Origin: Micrococcus flavus
Lineage (GTDB): Bacteria; Actinomycetota; Actinomycetes; Actinomycetales; Micrococcaceae
Length of the DNA stretch: 64,000 nt
Reading direction: 5' to 3'
Assembly (NCBI RefSeq): GCF_014204815.1
Contig: NZ_JACHMC010000001.1
Coordinates: forward strand, 2,108,001-2,172,000
Part shown: positions 53,525-62,345 of the stretch, piece after piece
Position numbering within the stretch: position 1 is the first letter of the stretch
How the letters are laid out: every line of letters starts with the position of its first letter
Translations under genes and position numbers: made by a program
The notes under the pieces: model-generated
Told to the model about the DNA's origin: nothing
Seen by the model: only the letters and a program-made list of their open reading frames with translations
Databases searched by the model: none

Positions 53525-54667
53525 TCAGAGTTCGCCCTGGAAGGCACGGGACTGGAGGGAGGCGAAGAGGCCCCGAGCACGATGTTGCCGAGCTGACCGC
53601 CGTACTCGCAGTTCTTCGACCTGCTCACAAAAACGCCGAAATTCACTTTGCTTCTCCGTCGAGATGATCGGTATTCGCAACCCGCGGATTGCATCGAAAT
53701 TCAGCCCATCTTTTGTCTGACCTCGATTCGCACCCCGCATTTGACGCACGCCTTCGGGAGACTCCAGAAACGCTGCGAGGAAGTGCGGGTCAAGTGACCG
53801 CGTGCGCAATATCGCCAGGTGCTGACTAATATACCCATCAATGAGTTCATCCCGAACGATCCCAGCTCGTCCGAGATCCGCCGTGATGCTTAGCAAGACA
53901 TCATCCCGCTGAACGCGAACCCGCCTCTCTTCAGCCCCCTCCGGAGGGGTCACTCGAGCCAATCCATCAAGCTCAATCCGCCCCCTGCCGACATTCTGAA
54001 TACGAATGAAAGGAAATCCATCTGGCGTCGTGAATTTCCCCCACCCGCGCGGACCACTAGTAAGGAATTCCAGCTGATCACCCAGGGCAACGGTGGCAGT
54101 CGAGTTGCCGATCAGTGTCCCAAGAGCGGAATCCAGGACGGCACCCTCCGCAACCGCCGACTTGCCCATAGAAGCGATGACCCTCTTGGCAACGTCAAGA
54201 ATCGCGGCAATGCGGCGTTGCTCTTCGAGCGACGGGAGGGGCACTCCGACTTTCTTGAGTTCAACCGCACTGATCCGTGGCAAGTTAGCCCCAGTCGCCC
54301 GCGAGGCGACGTGATTGATCACGTCCGGCTGACTCAAGAAGTGAAGAACGAATTCAGGGGACGCTACGTCCTCATTGACGCGCAGAGGAAGGATGTCCGT
54401 ACTGCAGAGGCCACTGAACTTGGGGCGGGCGATCTTCCCCAGGTTGGGGCGGAGCTTTCCATACAAGATCTGACCGGCATCGAATCGAAACTTGTTGCTT
54501 CTCGGTCCAGCCTCACCGACTGTCATGCCGCCGAGAATGCGACCGCCTCGTTCAATGTGTTCCAATCCAAGATACCGCTCCTCGGCCTGCATGTCCGCCG
54601 GGGAGACGGTCCTTCGAACCACCTCCGCCACCTCCCCCAGCGCCACCGTCGTCCAGCCGGGCTTCAC
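53525..54667 (-). CDS. hsdS: Type I restriction enzyme, specificity (S) subunit
   Basis: 380 aa with two target-recognition domains (about 1-130 and 195-325), separated by a conserved helix region (LKKVGVPLPSLEEQRRIAAILDVAKR) and ending with a second one (GLRIPIISTEKQSEFRRF). Clearly lower GC (near 50-55% across the recognition domains) than hsdM and hsdR, with codons such as ATA, AGA and TTA uncommon elsewhere in the window. This is consistent with acquisition or domain swapping. The start overlaps the hsdM stop by 4 bp. Confidence 0.93.
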   Translation of the reverse strand: MKPGWTTVALGEVAEVVRRTVSPADMQAEERYLGLEHIERGGRILGGMTVGEAGPRSNKFRFDAGQILYGKLRPNLGKIARPKFSGLCSTDILPLRVNEDVASPEFVLHFLSQPDVINHVASRATGANLPRISAVELKKVGVPLPSLEEQRRIAAILDVAKRVIASMGKSAVAEGAVLDSALGTLIGNSTATVALGDQLEFLTSGPRGWGKFTTPDGFPFIRIQNVGRGRIELDGLARVTPPEGAEERRVRVQRDDVLLSITADLGRAGIVRDELIDGYISQHLAILRTRSLDPHFLAAFLESPEGVRQMRGANRGQTKDGLNFDAIRGLRIPIISTEKQSEFRRFCEQVEELRVRRSARQHRARGLFASLQSRAFQGEL

Positions 54668-56133
54668 TGCAGCATCTCCTTGAGCTCAGCCAGACCCGCG
54701 CGGATCTCGTCGTCGAGCTGCTCCAGTTCCGCGATGATCTCCAGCGGGTCCCGGTGCTCTACCTCCTCGACCTCGATCTCTTTGTACCGGTTCAGGGAGA
54801 GGTCGTAGCTGTTGTCCACGATCTCCTGCTTGGGCACCAGGAAGGACTGCTCCGTGCGAGCAAGGCCGACCTCCTCCGCGCGGTTCTGCCACCGCTGGAG
54901 CACGTCCGACAGGTCGTTCTCCCCCACCGGATTCCGCTTGTCGTCCAGAGAGAACCCGTCCGCACGGACGTCGTAGAACCACACGTCTTCCGTGCCCCCG
55001 GTGCCCGTCTTCGTGAAGAAGAGCACCGCCGTCGAGACCCCCGCATACGGCTTGAACACACCGGAGGGGAGCTTCACCACCGCCTCCAGCAGGTGCTCCT
55101 CCACCAGGAGCCGCCGGATCTCCTTGTGCGCCTTGGTGGAGCCGAAGAGCACGCCGTCCGGCACGATCACCGCCGCCCGGCCACCGGGCTTGAGCAGCCG
55201 CAGGAACAGGGCCATGAACAGCAGCTCGGTCTTCTTGGTCTTCACCACACGCTGAAGGTCCGCCGCCGTGGAGTCATAGTCCAGAGAGCCCGTGAACGGC
55301 GGATTCGCCAGGATCAGCGTGTACTTCTCCGAATCCCCCGCCGCGCCTTCGGACAGCGAGTCCCGGTAGCGAATGTCCGGGGACTCGACGCCGTGCAGGA
55401 GCATGTTCATGGAGCCGATCCGCAGCATCGTGGAGTCGAAGTCGTAGCCGTGGAACATGGAGCGGTGGAAGTGCTCCCGCTGCTGCGCGTCCACCAGCGC
55501 CTGTGGGTGCTCCTCCCGGATGAACTCGGAGGCCGCCACCAGGAAGCCCGCGGTGCCGCACGCCGGATCGCAGATCTCATCCGCCGGCGTCGGCGCCGTC
55601 ATCCGCACCATCAGGTCGATGATGTGCCGCGGGGTGCGGAACTGGCCGTTCACACCGGACGAAGCCAGCTTGGAGAGCAGGTACTCGTAGAGGTCCCCGT
55701 TCGTGTCCCGGTCCGCCATGGGGAGCTGGTCCACCAGGTCCACCACCGTGGCCAGCAGGCCCGCGTTGGGGATGGTGAAGCGGGCGTCCTTCATGTGCGC
55801 CGAGTACGTGGAATCCTCCCCTCCCACCTGACGGCCGTACTCCCGCAGGAATGGGAACACCGCGTCGGACACCGTGAGGTACATGGTGTCCGGGTCCAGC
55901 TCCCTGAAGCGAGACCAGCGTAGGTGATCCTGCTCCGGGGTGAACTTCGGGTCCTCGATGGGCCGCTTCATGAACGCGGCGCGCTTCTCCTGGGCCGTGT
56001 GCAGCTCATCGAGGCGCCGCAGAAACAGCAGGTAGGTCATCTGCTCGATGACCTCCAGGGGATTCGAGATGCCGCCCGTCCAGAACGTGTTCCAGACGCG
56101 GTCCACCTTGGTCTTGAGGTCTCCGGTGATCAC
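54664..56133 (-). CDS. hsdM: Type I restriction enzyme, methyltransferase (M) subunit
   Basis: 489 aa N6-adenine methyltransferase. The GTG at 56133 gives the classic N-terminus ITGDLKTKVDRVWNTFWTGGISNPLEVIEQ. SAM motif DPACGTAGF (about 189), catalytic NPPF (about 277), YSAHMKD and GQFRTPRHIIDLM are all present. A promoter (TACGCT ending 6 nt before the GTG, TTGTCG 16 nt further up) suggests leaderless expression. First gene of hsdMSR. Confidence 0.95.
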   Translation of the reverse strand: MITGDLKTKVDRVWNTFWTGGISNPLEVIEQMTYLLFLRRLDELHTAQEKRAAFMKRPIEDPKFTPEQDHLRWSRFRELDPDTMYLTVSDAVFPFLREYGRQVGGEDSTYSAHMKDARFTIPNAGLLATVVDLVDQLPMADRDTNGDLYEYLLSKLASSGVNGQFRTPRHIIDLMVRMTAPTPADEICDPACGTAGFLVAASEFIREEHPQALVDAQQREHFHRSMFHGYDFDSTMLRIGSMNMLLHGVESPDIRYRDSLSEGAAGDSEKYTLILANPPFTGSLDYDSTAADLQRVVKTKKTELLFMALFLRLLKPGGRAAVIVPDGVLFGSTKAHKEIRRLLVEEHLLEAVVKLPSGVFKPYAGVSTAVLFFTKTGTGGTEDVWFYDVRADGFSLDDKRNPVGENDLSDVLQRWQNRAEEVGLARTEQSFLVPKQEIVDNSYDLSLNRYKEIEVEEVEHRDPLEIIAELEQLDDEIRAGLAELKEMLQ

Positions 56134-56193
56134 CCGGACAGCGTAGGCCACCGGGGTTCCGCGACAATCCGCGGTGTGTGAGAATCGCACACA
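56134..56193. promoter_or_regulatory. Divergent promoter and palindromic operator between hsdM and the XRE-IrrE gene
   Basis: TGTGTG-N7-CACACA at 56175-56193 is a perfect inverted repeat that covers a -10-like GAGAAT (56180-56185) and touches the ATG at 56193, so binding would block that leaderless promoter. The hsdM -35 (TTGTCG, minus strand 56162-56167) begins 8 bp away and its -10 (TACGCT) is at 56140-56145. The XRE protein encoded at 56193 is the natural candidate to bind here. Confidence 0.6.
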
Positions 56194-57305
56194 TGGCTCT
56201 CACCACCGCTCAGGCCCTCGGATCACGTCTGCGTGCCGCACGAGAGCGCCGCGGACTCTCGCAACAGGCGCTGGCGGACGCCGTCGGACTCGACCGGACC
56301 ATGGTCAATCGGATCGAGGGCGGCCAGCGCAAGGTCACCGCCCTCGAGCTGGCGGCGATCGCGGACGCGTTACAGGCCCGGATGCAGTCGTTCTTCACGG
56401 ACCCTGCCCCGTCGATCGTCTCCCATCGCTCCGCCCAAGGGTTGGACGCCACCGAGTCCGCCGTGGACCACCTGCTGACCGAGTTGGCTGCCGCCGTTGA
56501 GTTCCTGCACGGCCTGCGTCCCATCCAGGGCCTCGCCACGCGGGAGCCGTGGGAGCCTCCCACGTCTACGGAGGCCGTGGAGGGCATGGCCGCCCGCGCC
56601 CGCGCGGAGGCGGGATACGGCCCGGATGAGCCGGCCAAGAATCTCCAGGATCACCTGGCCACCGCGGGTCTGCTCGTGTTCTCGCAGGACTTCGGAGCTG
56701 ACGCCGCCGATGCGGGGTCCGTCCTTCTGGAAGAAGGCGGGGTGGCCATCGTGAATTCCGCGCCGAAAGTCGGACGGCGCCGCCTTTCCGCCGTCCACGA
56801 ATTCGGGCACTACCTCCTCGCGGACGAGTACACCGTGGACTGGCGCACCGCCCACACCGGCCCGGACATCGAGGGGCGCATCGATCGGTTCGCTCGAGCC
56901 TTCCTCCTGCCGGCCACCGCCATGGCGTCAGTCTGGCCGCGTGCCGTGACCGCGAACGGCACCCGCACGGCCGCTGTGACGATTGCGGGGTCCTACCTCG
57001 TCGACATGTCGACTCTGGCGCGCCGGCTTCAGGACCTCGACCTCGTGGACGCCTCGACGGCGAATGACATCCGCGCCGTGCAGACCACGCAGACGGACAT
57101 CGTCACGCATGACCTCTACCCCTCCCATGAGCTGGAGGGCCTCACACAGCCCCGGACCTACCAGAAACACGTCCTGGCACTCTTCGAGGCCGAGAGGATC
57201 TCGCGCGACCGTGCGCTCGGACTCCTCGGCGGCACTTTCACAGATGCGGACCTCCCCGAGCTTCCCCCGCGCCAGGAGCAGGAGATCTGGGAGTACGTCT
57301 CGTGA
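56193..57305 (+). CDS. XRE-type HTH protein with ImmA/IrrE metallopeptidase domain
   Basis: 370 aa. HTH at about 8-65 (LGSRLRAARERRGLSQQALADAVGLDRTMVNRIE). The ImmA/IrrE-like Zn peptidase domain has the HExxH motif VHEFGHYLLAD (His about 202) and a helix with RIDRFARAFLLP. Such proteins cleave or relieve repressors, and in toxin-antitoxin-like pairs act as the antitoxin. An alternative GTG lies at 56178. Its stop overlaps the PIN gene start, and it is divergent from hsdMSR. Confidence 0.9.
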   Translation: MALTTAQALGSRLRAARERRGLSQQALADAVGLDRTMVNRIEGGQRKVTALELAAIADALQARMQSFFTDPAPSIVSHRSAQGLDATESAVDHLLTELAAAVEFLHGLRPIQGLATREPWEPPTSTEAVEGMAARARAEAGYGPDEPAKNLQDHLATAGLLVFSQDFGADAADAGSVLLEEGGVAIVNSAPKVGRRRLSAVHEFGHYLLADEYTVDWRTAHTGPDIEGRIDRFARAFLLPATAMASVWPRAVTANGTRTAAVTIAGSYLVDMSTLARRLQDLDLVDASTANDIRAVQTTQTDIVTHDLYPSHELEGLTQPRTYQKHVLALFEAERISRDRALGLLGGTFTDADLPELPPRQEQEIWEYVS

Positions 57306-57841
57306 CGGAAGGCCCGGTGACCCACGTGTTCGACACGGGGCCACTGCGTCATTTCACCCTGAACGGGTGGCTCGGCGTGCTCAAGTTCTTGACCGGCGGG
57401 TGCATCGTGATCCCGGAGAGCGTGGAGCGGGAGATCAAGGACCAACAGCATCAGCATGCTGCGCTCCGCCAGATCCTCGACGCCGACTGGATCACGGTGG
57501 ACCGCAGCGACGACCTGGAATACCTGGCCGCGTTCGCCCGGTACGAGGAGCACCTCGTGGACGGCGGAAGGAATCGGGGCGAATGCGGGGTCCTCGCGCT
57601 CGGCCGAACACGTGGACATCGCATCGTGATCGACGACAACGTGCCCCGCGTGTTGGCCAAGAACGAGAAGCTTGACTGCACGGGCACCCTCGGGCTCCTT
57701 TGCGAGGCGATCCGTGCGGACAAGCTGACCGTCTCCCTGGTCGAGAGCCTCGCCGACGATCTCATGGCGAGTGAGTACCGACTCCCCTTCGGTCCAGGCG
57801 GGTTCCGGCAGTGGGCTGCCGAGAACGGGCTGCTCACGTGA
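57302..57841 (+). CDS. PIN-like nuclease domain protein, putative toxin
   Basis: 179 aa. Acidic residues fit a PIN fold: Asp in HVFDTGPLRHF (about 11), Glu in IPESVEREI (about 43), Glu in NRGECGVLALG (about 96) and Asp pair in IVIDDNVPR (about 113). The fold is an RNase in many toxins. GTG start overlaps the XRE-IrrE gene by 4 bp, so production is coupled. Role as toxin is inferred from family and pairing. Confidence 0.8.
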   Translation: MTEGPVTHVFDTGPLRHFTLNGWLGVLKFLTGGCIVIPESVEREIKDQQHQHAALRQILDADWITVDRSDDLEYLAAFARYEEHLVDGGRNRGECGVLALGRTRGHRIVIDDNVPRVLAKNEKLDCTGTLGLLCEAIRADKLTVSLVESLADDLMASEYRLPFGPGGFRQWAAENGLLT

Positions 57842-57870
57842 TGACGCGCTAGCCCACTTTCCCACCCCCT

Positions 57871-57927
57871 GTTGTGCTCACGACTCGCCGCGCGCCCGAA
57901 TGGCAGACGGCGAGTCGTGAGCACAAC
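57871..57927. terminator. Perfect 20-bp inverted repeat between PIN gene and hutH
   Basis: GTTGTGCTCACGACTCGCCG at 57871-57890 and its exact complement at 57908-57927, with a 17-nt loop. It lies between convergent genes, so a bidirectional terminator is plausible. It shares only GTTGTGC with the 61-bp repeats and is treated as a different element. Confidence 0.7.
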
Positions 57928-57952
57928 GCGAGAGACGGGGCTTTCTGCCCCC

Positions 57953-59572
57953 TCAGTGCCCCTCGGCCTCGGCGCCCCGCGCGCCGGCGGAGAGGTCCTC
58001 GGCGCGCTCATCCACCGGGTCCTCGGCATCGGCGAGCGCCTCCGCCACGGCGGCCAGCACGGACCCGTCGCGCAGGGCCTGCTCGGCGGCGGCCAGCTGG
58101 GGGGCCATGTACTGGTCCGGGCCGGGGCCGGGGACGCCGGCCGCGCGGATCACGCGGACGGCGGCGCCGGTCGCGGCGGAGGGCTGCAGCGGGGCGCGCA
58201 GCTCGATCGCGCGGGCGGCGGCCACGAGCTCGACGGCGAGCACGCGGCGGAAGTTCTCCACGGCCGAGCGCAGCTTGCGGGCGGCGTGCCAGCCCATGGA
58301 GACGTGGTCCTCCTGCATCGCGGAGGACGGGATGGAGTCCACGGACGCGGGCACGGCCAGGCGCTTCATGTCCGAGACGAGCCCGGCCTGCGTGTACTGG
58401 GCGATCATCATGCCGGAGTCCACGCCCGGGTCGTCCACGAGGAACGCGGGCAGCCCGTGCGAGCGGGCCGGGTCCAGCATGCGGTCGGTGCGGCGCTCGG
58501 ACATGCTGGCGACGTCGGCCACCGGGATGGCCAGGAAGTCCAGCACGTACGCCACGGGCGCCCCGTGGAAGTTGCCGTTCGAGCTCACCCGGCCGTCGTC
58601 GAGCACCACCGGGTTGTCCACGGTCGCGGCGAGCTCGCGCTCGGCCACGGTGCGCACGTACGCGAGGGTGTCGCGCAGGCCGCCGGCCACCTGCGGGGCG
58701 CAGCGCAGCGAGTAGGCGTCCTGCACGCGGGAGTCGCCCTCCTTGTGGCTGGCCACGATCGGCGAGCCCGCCAGGATCTTCAGCATCCGGTCGGCGGAGG
58801 TCGCCTGGCCCGGGTGGGGGCGCAGCGGCAGGTGCAGCTCCGGCACGAATACGCGGTCGGTGCCGAGCAGCGCCTCCACGGACATCGCGGCGGTGAGGTC
58901 CACGGTGTCGGCGAGCTCCTCGAGGTCGGCCAGCGCCATGATCAGCATGCCGAGCATGCCCTCAGTGCCGTTGACGAGGGCCAGGCCCTCCTTCTCCCGC
59001 AGCTCGACCGGCTCGATCCCGGCCTCGGCGAGCGCCTCGCCGGCCGGACGCAGCGCGCCGTCCGTCCCGACGACGTCGCCCTCGCCCATCAGCGCCAGGG
59101 CCACGTGGGAGAGCGGGGCGAGGTCGCCGGAACAGCCCAGCGAGCCGAACTCGCGCACGGCCGGGGTGATGCCCGCGTTGAGCATGGCCACGAAGGTCTC
59201 GACCACCACGGGGCGCACGCCCGTGCGGCCGGAGGCCAGCGTGGTGGCGCGCAGGAACATCAGCGCGCGGACGACCTCGCGCTCCACCACGGGGCCCATG
59301 CCGGCGGCGTGGGAGCGGATCAGCGACTTCTGCAGCTGCGCGCGGGACTCGAGCGGGATGTGCTTGTCCGCGAGCGCGCCGAAGCCGGTGGACACGCCGT
59401 AGGTGGGCGTCTCGGCCTCGGCCAGTGCCTCGACGTGGCGGCGCACCGCGCCGACGGTCTCGAGCACGTCGTCGGCGAGCACCACGCGGGCGTCGTGGCG
59501 GGCCACGGCGACGACGTCGTCCAGGGTGGCCCCGGACGTGCCGAGCGTGACGGTGACGGGAGGGGTGGTCAT
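57953..59572 (-). CDS. hutH: Histidine ammonia-lyase
   Basis: 539 aa. Converts histidine to urocanate. Family motifs YGVSTGFGALAD, NFHGAPVAYVLDFLAIPVAD and SIPSSAMQEDHVSMG. The electrophilic MIO-forming tripeptide region reads GSLGCSGDLAPLSH, i.e. Cys147-Ser-Gly instead of the common Ala-Ser-Gly; the lyase signature tolerates Cys here. The C-terminal tail after DALADAEDP is acidic. 29 bp after hutI on the same strand. Confidence 0.96.
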   Translation of the reverse strand: MTTPPVTVTLGTSGATLDDVVAVARHDARVVLADDVLETVGAVRRHVEALAEAETPTYGVSTGFGALADKHIPLESRAQLQKSLIRSHAAGMGPVVEREVVRALMFLRATTLASGRTGVRPVVVETFVAMLNAGITPAVREFGSLGCSGDLAPLSHVALALMGEGDVVGTDGALRPAGEALAEAGIEPVELREKEGLALVNGTEGMLGMLIMALADLEELADTVDLTAAMSVEALLGTDRVFVPELHLPLRPHPGQATSADRMLKILAGSPIVASHKEGDSRVQDAYSLRCAPQVAGGLRDTLAYVRTVAERELAATVDNPVVLDDGRVSSNGNFHGAPVAYVLDFLAIPVADVASMSERRTDRMLDPARSHGLPAFLVDDPGVDSGMMIAQYTQAGLVSDMKRLAVPASVDSIPSSAMQEDHVSMGWHAARKLRSAVENFRRVLAVELVAAARAIELRAPLQPSAATGAAVRVIRAAGVPGPGPDQYMAPQLAAAEQALRDGSVLAAVAEALADAEDPVDERAEDLSAGARGAEAEGH

Positions 59573-59601
59573 GGTGATGCGTTCTCCTTGCTGTCGGTCG
59601 A

Positions 59602-60807
59602 TCAGACGGCCCGGCGGCCGGCACGCCAGACCGCGTGGGTCAGCGGCATGCCGGGGCGGTAGGCCAGGTGGATGGCGGCGGGGGCGTCGAGCACGTGCAG
59701 GTCGGCGCGCTTGCCGACCTCCAGGCTGCCGACGCGGTCCTGCGTCCGCAGGCCGAGGGCCCCGCCGAGGGTGGCGGCGCGCACGGCCTCGGCGAGGGTC
59801 AGGTGCATCTGCAGCACGGCGGTGCCCACGTTGAAGTTCATGGACGTGGTGTAGCTGGTGCCCGGGTTGCAGTTCGAGGCCAGGGAGACCTCGATGCCGG
59901 CGTCGAGCAGGCGACGCGCGGGCGCCAGCGGGGCGCGGGTGGACAGGTCGCACGCGGGCAGGCAGCCGGCCACGGTGCCGGGCGTGCCGGTGGCCGAGGC
60001 GCGGTCCCAGCCGGTCCAGGTGCCGGCCAGGGCCTCGACGTCCGTGTCGGAGAGGTGGTTGACGTGGTCCACGGAGGCGGCGCCGAACTCCACGGCCACG
60101 CCCACGCCCGGGCCCTGCTCGATCTGGTTCCCGTGCAGGCGCACGCCCAGGCCCGCCGCCACGCCGGCGGCGAGCACGCGGCGGGTCTGCTCGGCGTCGA
60201 AGGCGCCGGTGTCGCAGAACACGTCCACCCAGCCCGCGTGCTCGCGCACGGCCTCGAGCATCGGCCCGACGACGTCGTCGAGGTAGTCCTCCGCGTCCCG
60301 GCCCGGGGGCACGAGGTGGGCGCCGAGGAAGGTCACCTCGTCCACGAGGCCCTCCTCGCGCAGCCCGGCCAGCAGGCGCGCGTGGCGCGCCTCCTCCTCC
60401 ACGGTGAGCCCGTAGCCGGTCTTGGTCTCGAGGTAGGTGGTGCCGCCGGCCACCGCGTCGGCCACCCGGCCGCGGACCAGCTCGGCCAGGCGGTCGTCCG
60501 AGGCGGCGCGGGTGGCGGAGGTGGTCACGCCGATGCCGCCGGCCGCGTAGGACTCGCCGGCCATGCGGGCCTCGAACTCGGCGGAGCGGTCCCCGTCGAA
60601 CACGAGGTGCGTGTGGGAGTCCACCCAGCCGGGCAGCACGGCACGGCCCTCGACGGACACCCGGTCGTCCGCGTCCGGGGCGTCCGCGGCGGGGCCGATC
60701 CAGGCGATGCGCTCGTCCTCGACGACGACGGCCGCGTCCGTGAGCACCCGCCCTTCGGGGTCGACGGTGGTCAGCTCGGCGATGTCGGTGATGAGCGTGG
60801 AGCGCAT
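59602..60807 (-). CDS. hutI: Imidazolonepropionase
   Basis: 401 aa amidohydrolase that opens imidazolonepropionate to formimidoylglutamate. Metal-site motifs DSHTHLVFDGDRS, ETKTGYGL, VRLHGNQIE, VDHVNHLS and SNCNPGTSYTTSMNF. Upstream of hutH and downstream of the transporter gene. Confidence 0.96.
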   Translation of the reverse strand: MRSTLITDIAELTTVDPEGRVLTDAAVVVEDERIAWIGPAADAPDADDRVSVEGRAVLPGWVDSHTHLVFDGDRSAEFEARMAGESYAAGGIGVTTSATRAASDDRLAELVRGRVADAVAGGTTYLETKTGYGLTVEEEARHARLLAGLREEGLVDEVTFLGAHLVPPGRDAEDYLDDVVGPMLEAVREHAGWVDVFCDTGAFDAEQTRRVLAAGVAAGLGVRLHGNQIEQGPGVGVAVEFGAASVDHVNHLSDTDVEALAGTWTGWDRASATGTPGTVAGCLPACDLSTRAPLAPARRLLDAGIEVSLASNCNPGTSYTTSMNFNVGTAVLQMHLTLAEAVRAATLGGALGLRTQDRVGSLEVGKRADLHVLDAPAAIHLAYRPGMPLTHAVWRAGRRAV

Positions 60808-60854
60808 GGGGGCCTCTCTGCGGGACGGACGGGGGTGGGGCGGTGGGGTGGTCC

Positions 60855-62231
60855 TCAGGTGAGCGCGGCCACCAGGTGGGCCAGCGGCGTGGCCAGCACG
60901 ATGGTGAGCGCCACGCGCTCGACCCAGATCACCAGGAGGTGCCACATCTTCACGGGGATGTCCGTGGCCAGGATGGCAGGAACCACCGCGGAGAAGAAGA
61001 TGATCGCGGAGACGCAGACGACGCCGATCACGAACCGGGCGACGAGGTCCTCGTGACCGGCCGCCATCGTGGCCGGGATGAACATCTCGGCGATCGAGGT
61101 GGCGGAGGCCGAGGCCAGCAGGCCGGGGTCGGAGTAGCCGAGCGCCCAGAACAGCGGGTAGAAGATCACGCCGATCCACTCGAACACGGGCGTGTAGGTG
61201 GCCAGGACCAGGGCGATCAGGCCCACGGACATGATGGAGGGCAGGATCTGGAGCACCATCACGAGGCCGTCCCGGAAGTTGACCCAGATGTTCTTCGGCA
61301 GGGACGGGGCCTCGGCGAGGGTCTGCTCGGCGGCGCGCAGGGCCACGCGGAAGCGGTCCCGGGTGACCGCCTGCTCGGGCGAGTGCACCGCGCCGGGGTA
61401 CACCTCGTCCGGGATGCGGCTCAGCGGCGGGATGCGCACCGTGATGGCGGTGACCGTGAACGTCACCGCGAGGGTGCCGAAGAAGTACCAGAGCCAGATG
61501 TCCATCAGGCCCAGCGTCTTGGCCACGATCACCATGAAGGTGGCGGACACCGTGGAGAAGCCGGCGGCGATGATCGCCGCCTCGCGGGCCGTGTAACGGC
61601 CGCTGGTGTACATGCGGTTGGTGAGCAGCAGGCCCAGGGCGTAGGAGCCCACGAAGGAGGCGACGGCGTCGACGGCGGCGCGGCCGGGCACGCGCCAGAT
61701 CGGCCGCATGGCCGGGCGCAGGTAGACGCCCACGAACTCCATGATGCCGTAGCCGATCACGAGGGCCAGGAAGACGCCGCCGATGGGCACGATCAGGCCC
61801 ACGGGCACCACGAGCTTGTCCATCAGGAAGGGGCCGATGCTCTTGTCCAGGATCCAGCTCGGGCCCACGCCGAACACGACCATCGCCGAGGCGACCAGGC
61901 CGAGCACGGCGAGGAGGGCGAAGACCGTCCGCGTGGTGCTGGTCCGCCAGCGGCCCGAGGCGAACGGGTACACGGCGCCGGCGGCGATGATGGCCAGGCC
62001 CACCCAGCGGTCGGCCGGGCCGAGCAGCCCGCGCACCCAGGTCACCAGGTGGTCCAGGGGGATGGTGCTCGCCCCGTTGATCGTGATGGGCACGAAGAAC
62101 ATGACGATGCCGATCGCCGAGTAGACGATCATGCGCCAGCGCGCCGGCGGGCGGGGCGCGTCGGCCTCGATCGCGGCCATCGCGGTGGTGTCGGTGTGCA
62201 GCTCGTGGTCTGCGGGGCGGGACGAGTCCAT
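60855..62231 (-). CDS. YjiH family (Gate/nucleoside-recognition domain) membrane protein, candidate histidine-pathway transporter
   Basis: 458 aa with about ten membrane segments; Gate-domain-like AVASFVGSYALGLLLTNRMYTSGRYTAREAAIIAAGFSTVSA and a second half GYSDPGLLASASATSIAEMFIPA. AAAGGAC before the ATG at 62231. It lies inside the hut operon between hutU and hutI, so transport of histidine or urocanate is inferred; the biochemical role of YjiH proteins is not established. Confidence 0.85.
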   Translation of the reverse strand: MDSSRPADHELHTDTTAMAAIEADAPRPPARWRMIVYSAIGIVMFFVPITINGASTIPLDHLVTWVRGLLGPADRWVGLAIIAAGAVYPFASGRWRTSTTRTVFALLAVLGLVASAMVVFGVGPSWILDKSIGPFLMDKLVVPVGLIVPIGGVFLALVIGYGIMEFVGVYLRPAMRPIWRVPGRAAVDAVASFVGSYALGLLLTNRMYTSGRYTAREAAIIAAGFSTVSATFMVIVAKTLGLMDIWLWYFFGTLAVTFTVTAITVRIPPLSRIPDEVYPGAVHSPEQAVTRDRFRVALRAAEQTLAEAPSLPKNIWVNFRDGLVMVLQILPSIMSVGLIALVLATYTPVFEWIGVIFYPLFWALGYSDPGLLASASATSIAEMFIPATMAAGHEDLVARFVIGVVCVSAIIFFSAVVPAILATDIPVKMWHLLVIWVERVALTIVLATPLAHLVAALT

Positions 62232-62249
62232 CGTGGTGTCCTTTCGATC

Positions 62250-62336
62250 GCGAGCCGGACGGGCGGGCGCCCGTCCGGCTCGCGGCGGTGAAGTCGTCGG
62301 ACGGCGACGGCGCGGCGGCACCGTCGCCCGACGACG
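62250..62336 (-). other. Two hairpins in the hutU-transporter gap
   Basis: A perfect 15-bp stem (62250-62264/62269-62283) and a second, bulged stem (about 62293-62336, GTCGTCGG...CCGACGAC). They lie in the 114-bp gap between hutU and the transporter, so they may attenuate or process the hut mRNA rather than end it. Confidence 0.5.
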
Positions 62337-62345
62337 TGACCGGGG

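Noticed and set aside
57871-57927. A fourth copy of the 61-bp palindrome
   Set aside because: Arms differ apart from GTTGTGC, and the outer GACCTCC/GGAGGTC is missing.
59110-59150. HutH as an inactive enzyme lacking the MIO triad
   Set aside because: Ser and Gly are kept and Cys is an allowed first residue in the family signature; all other motifs are intact.
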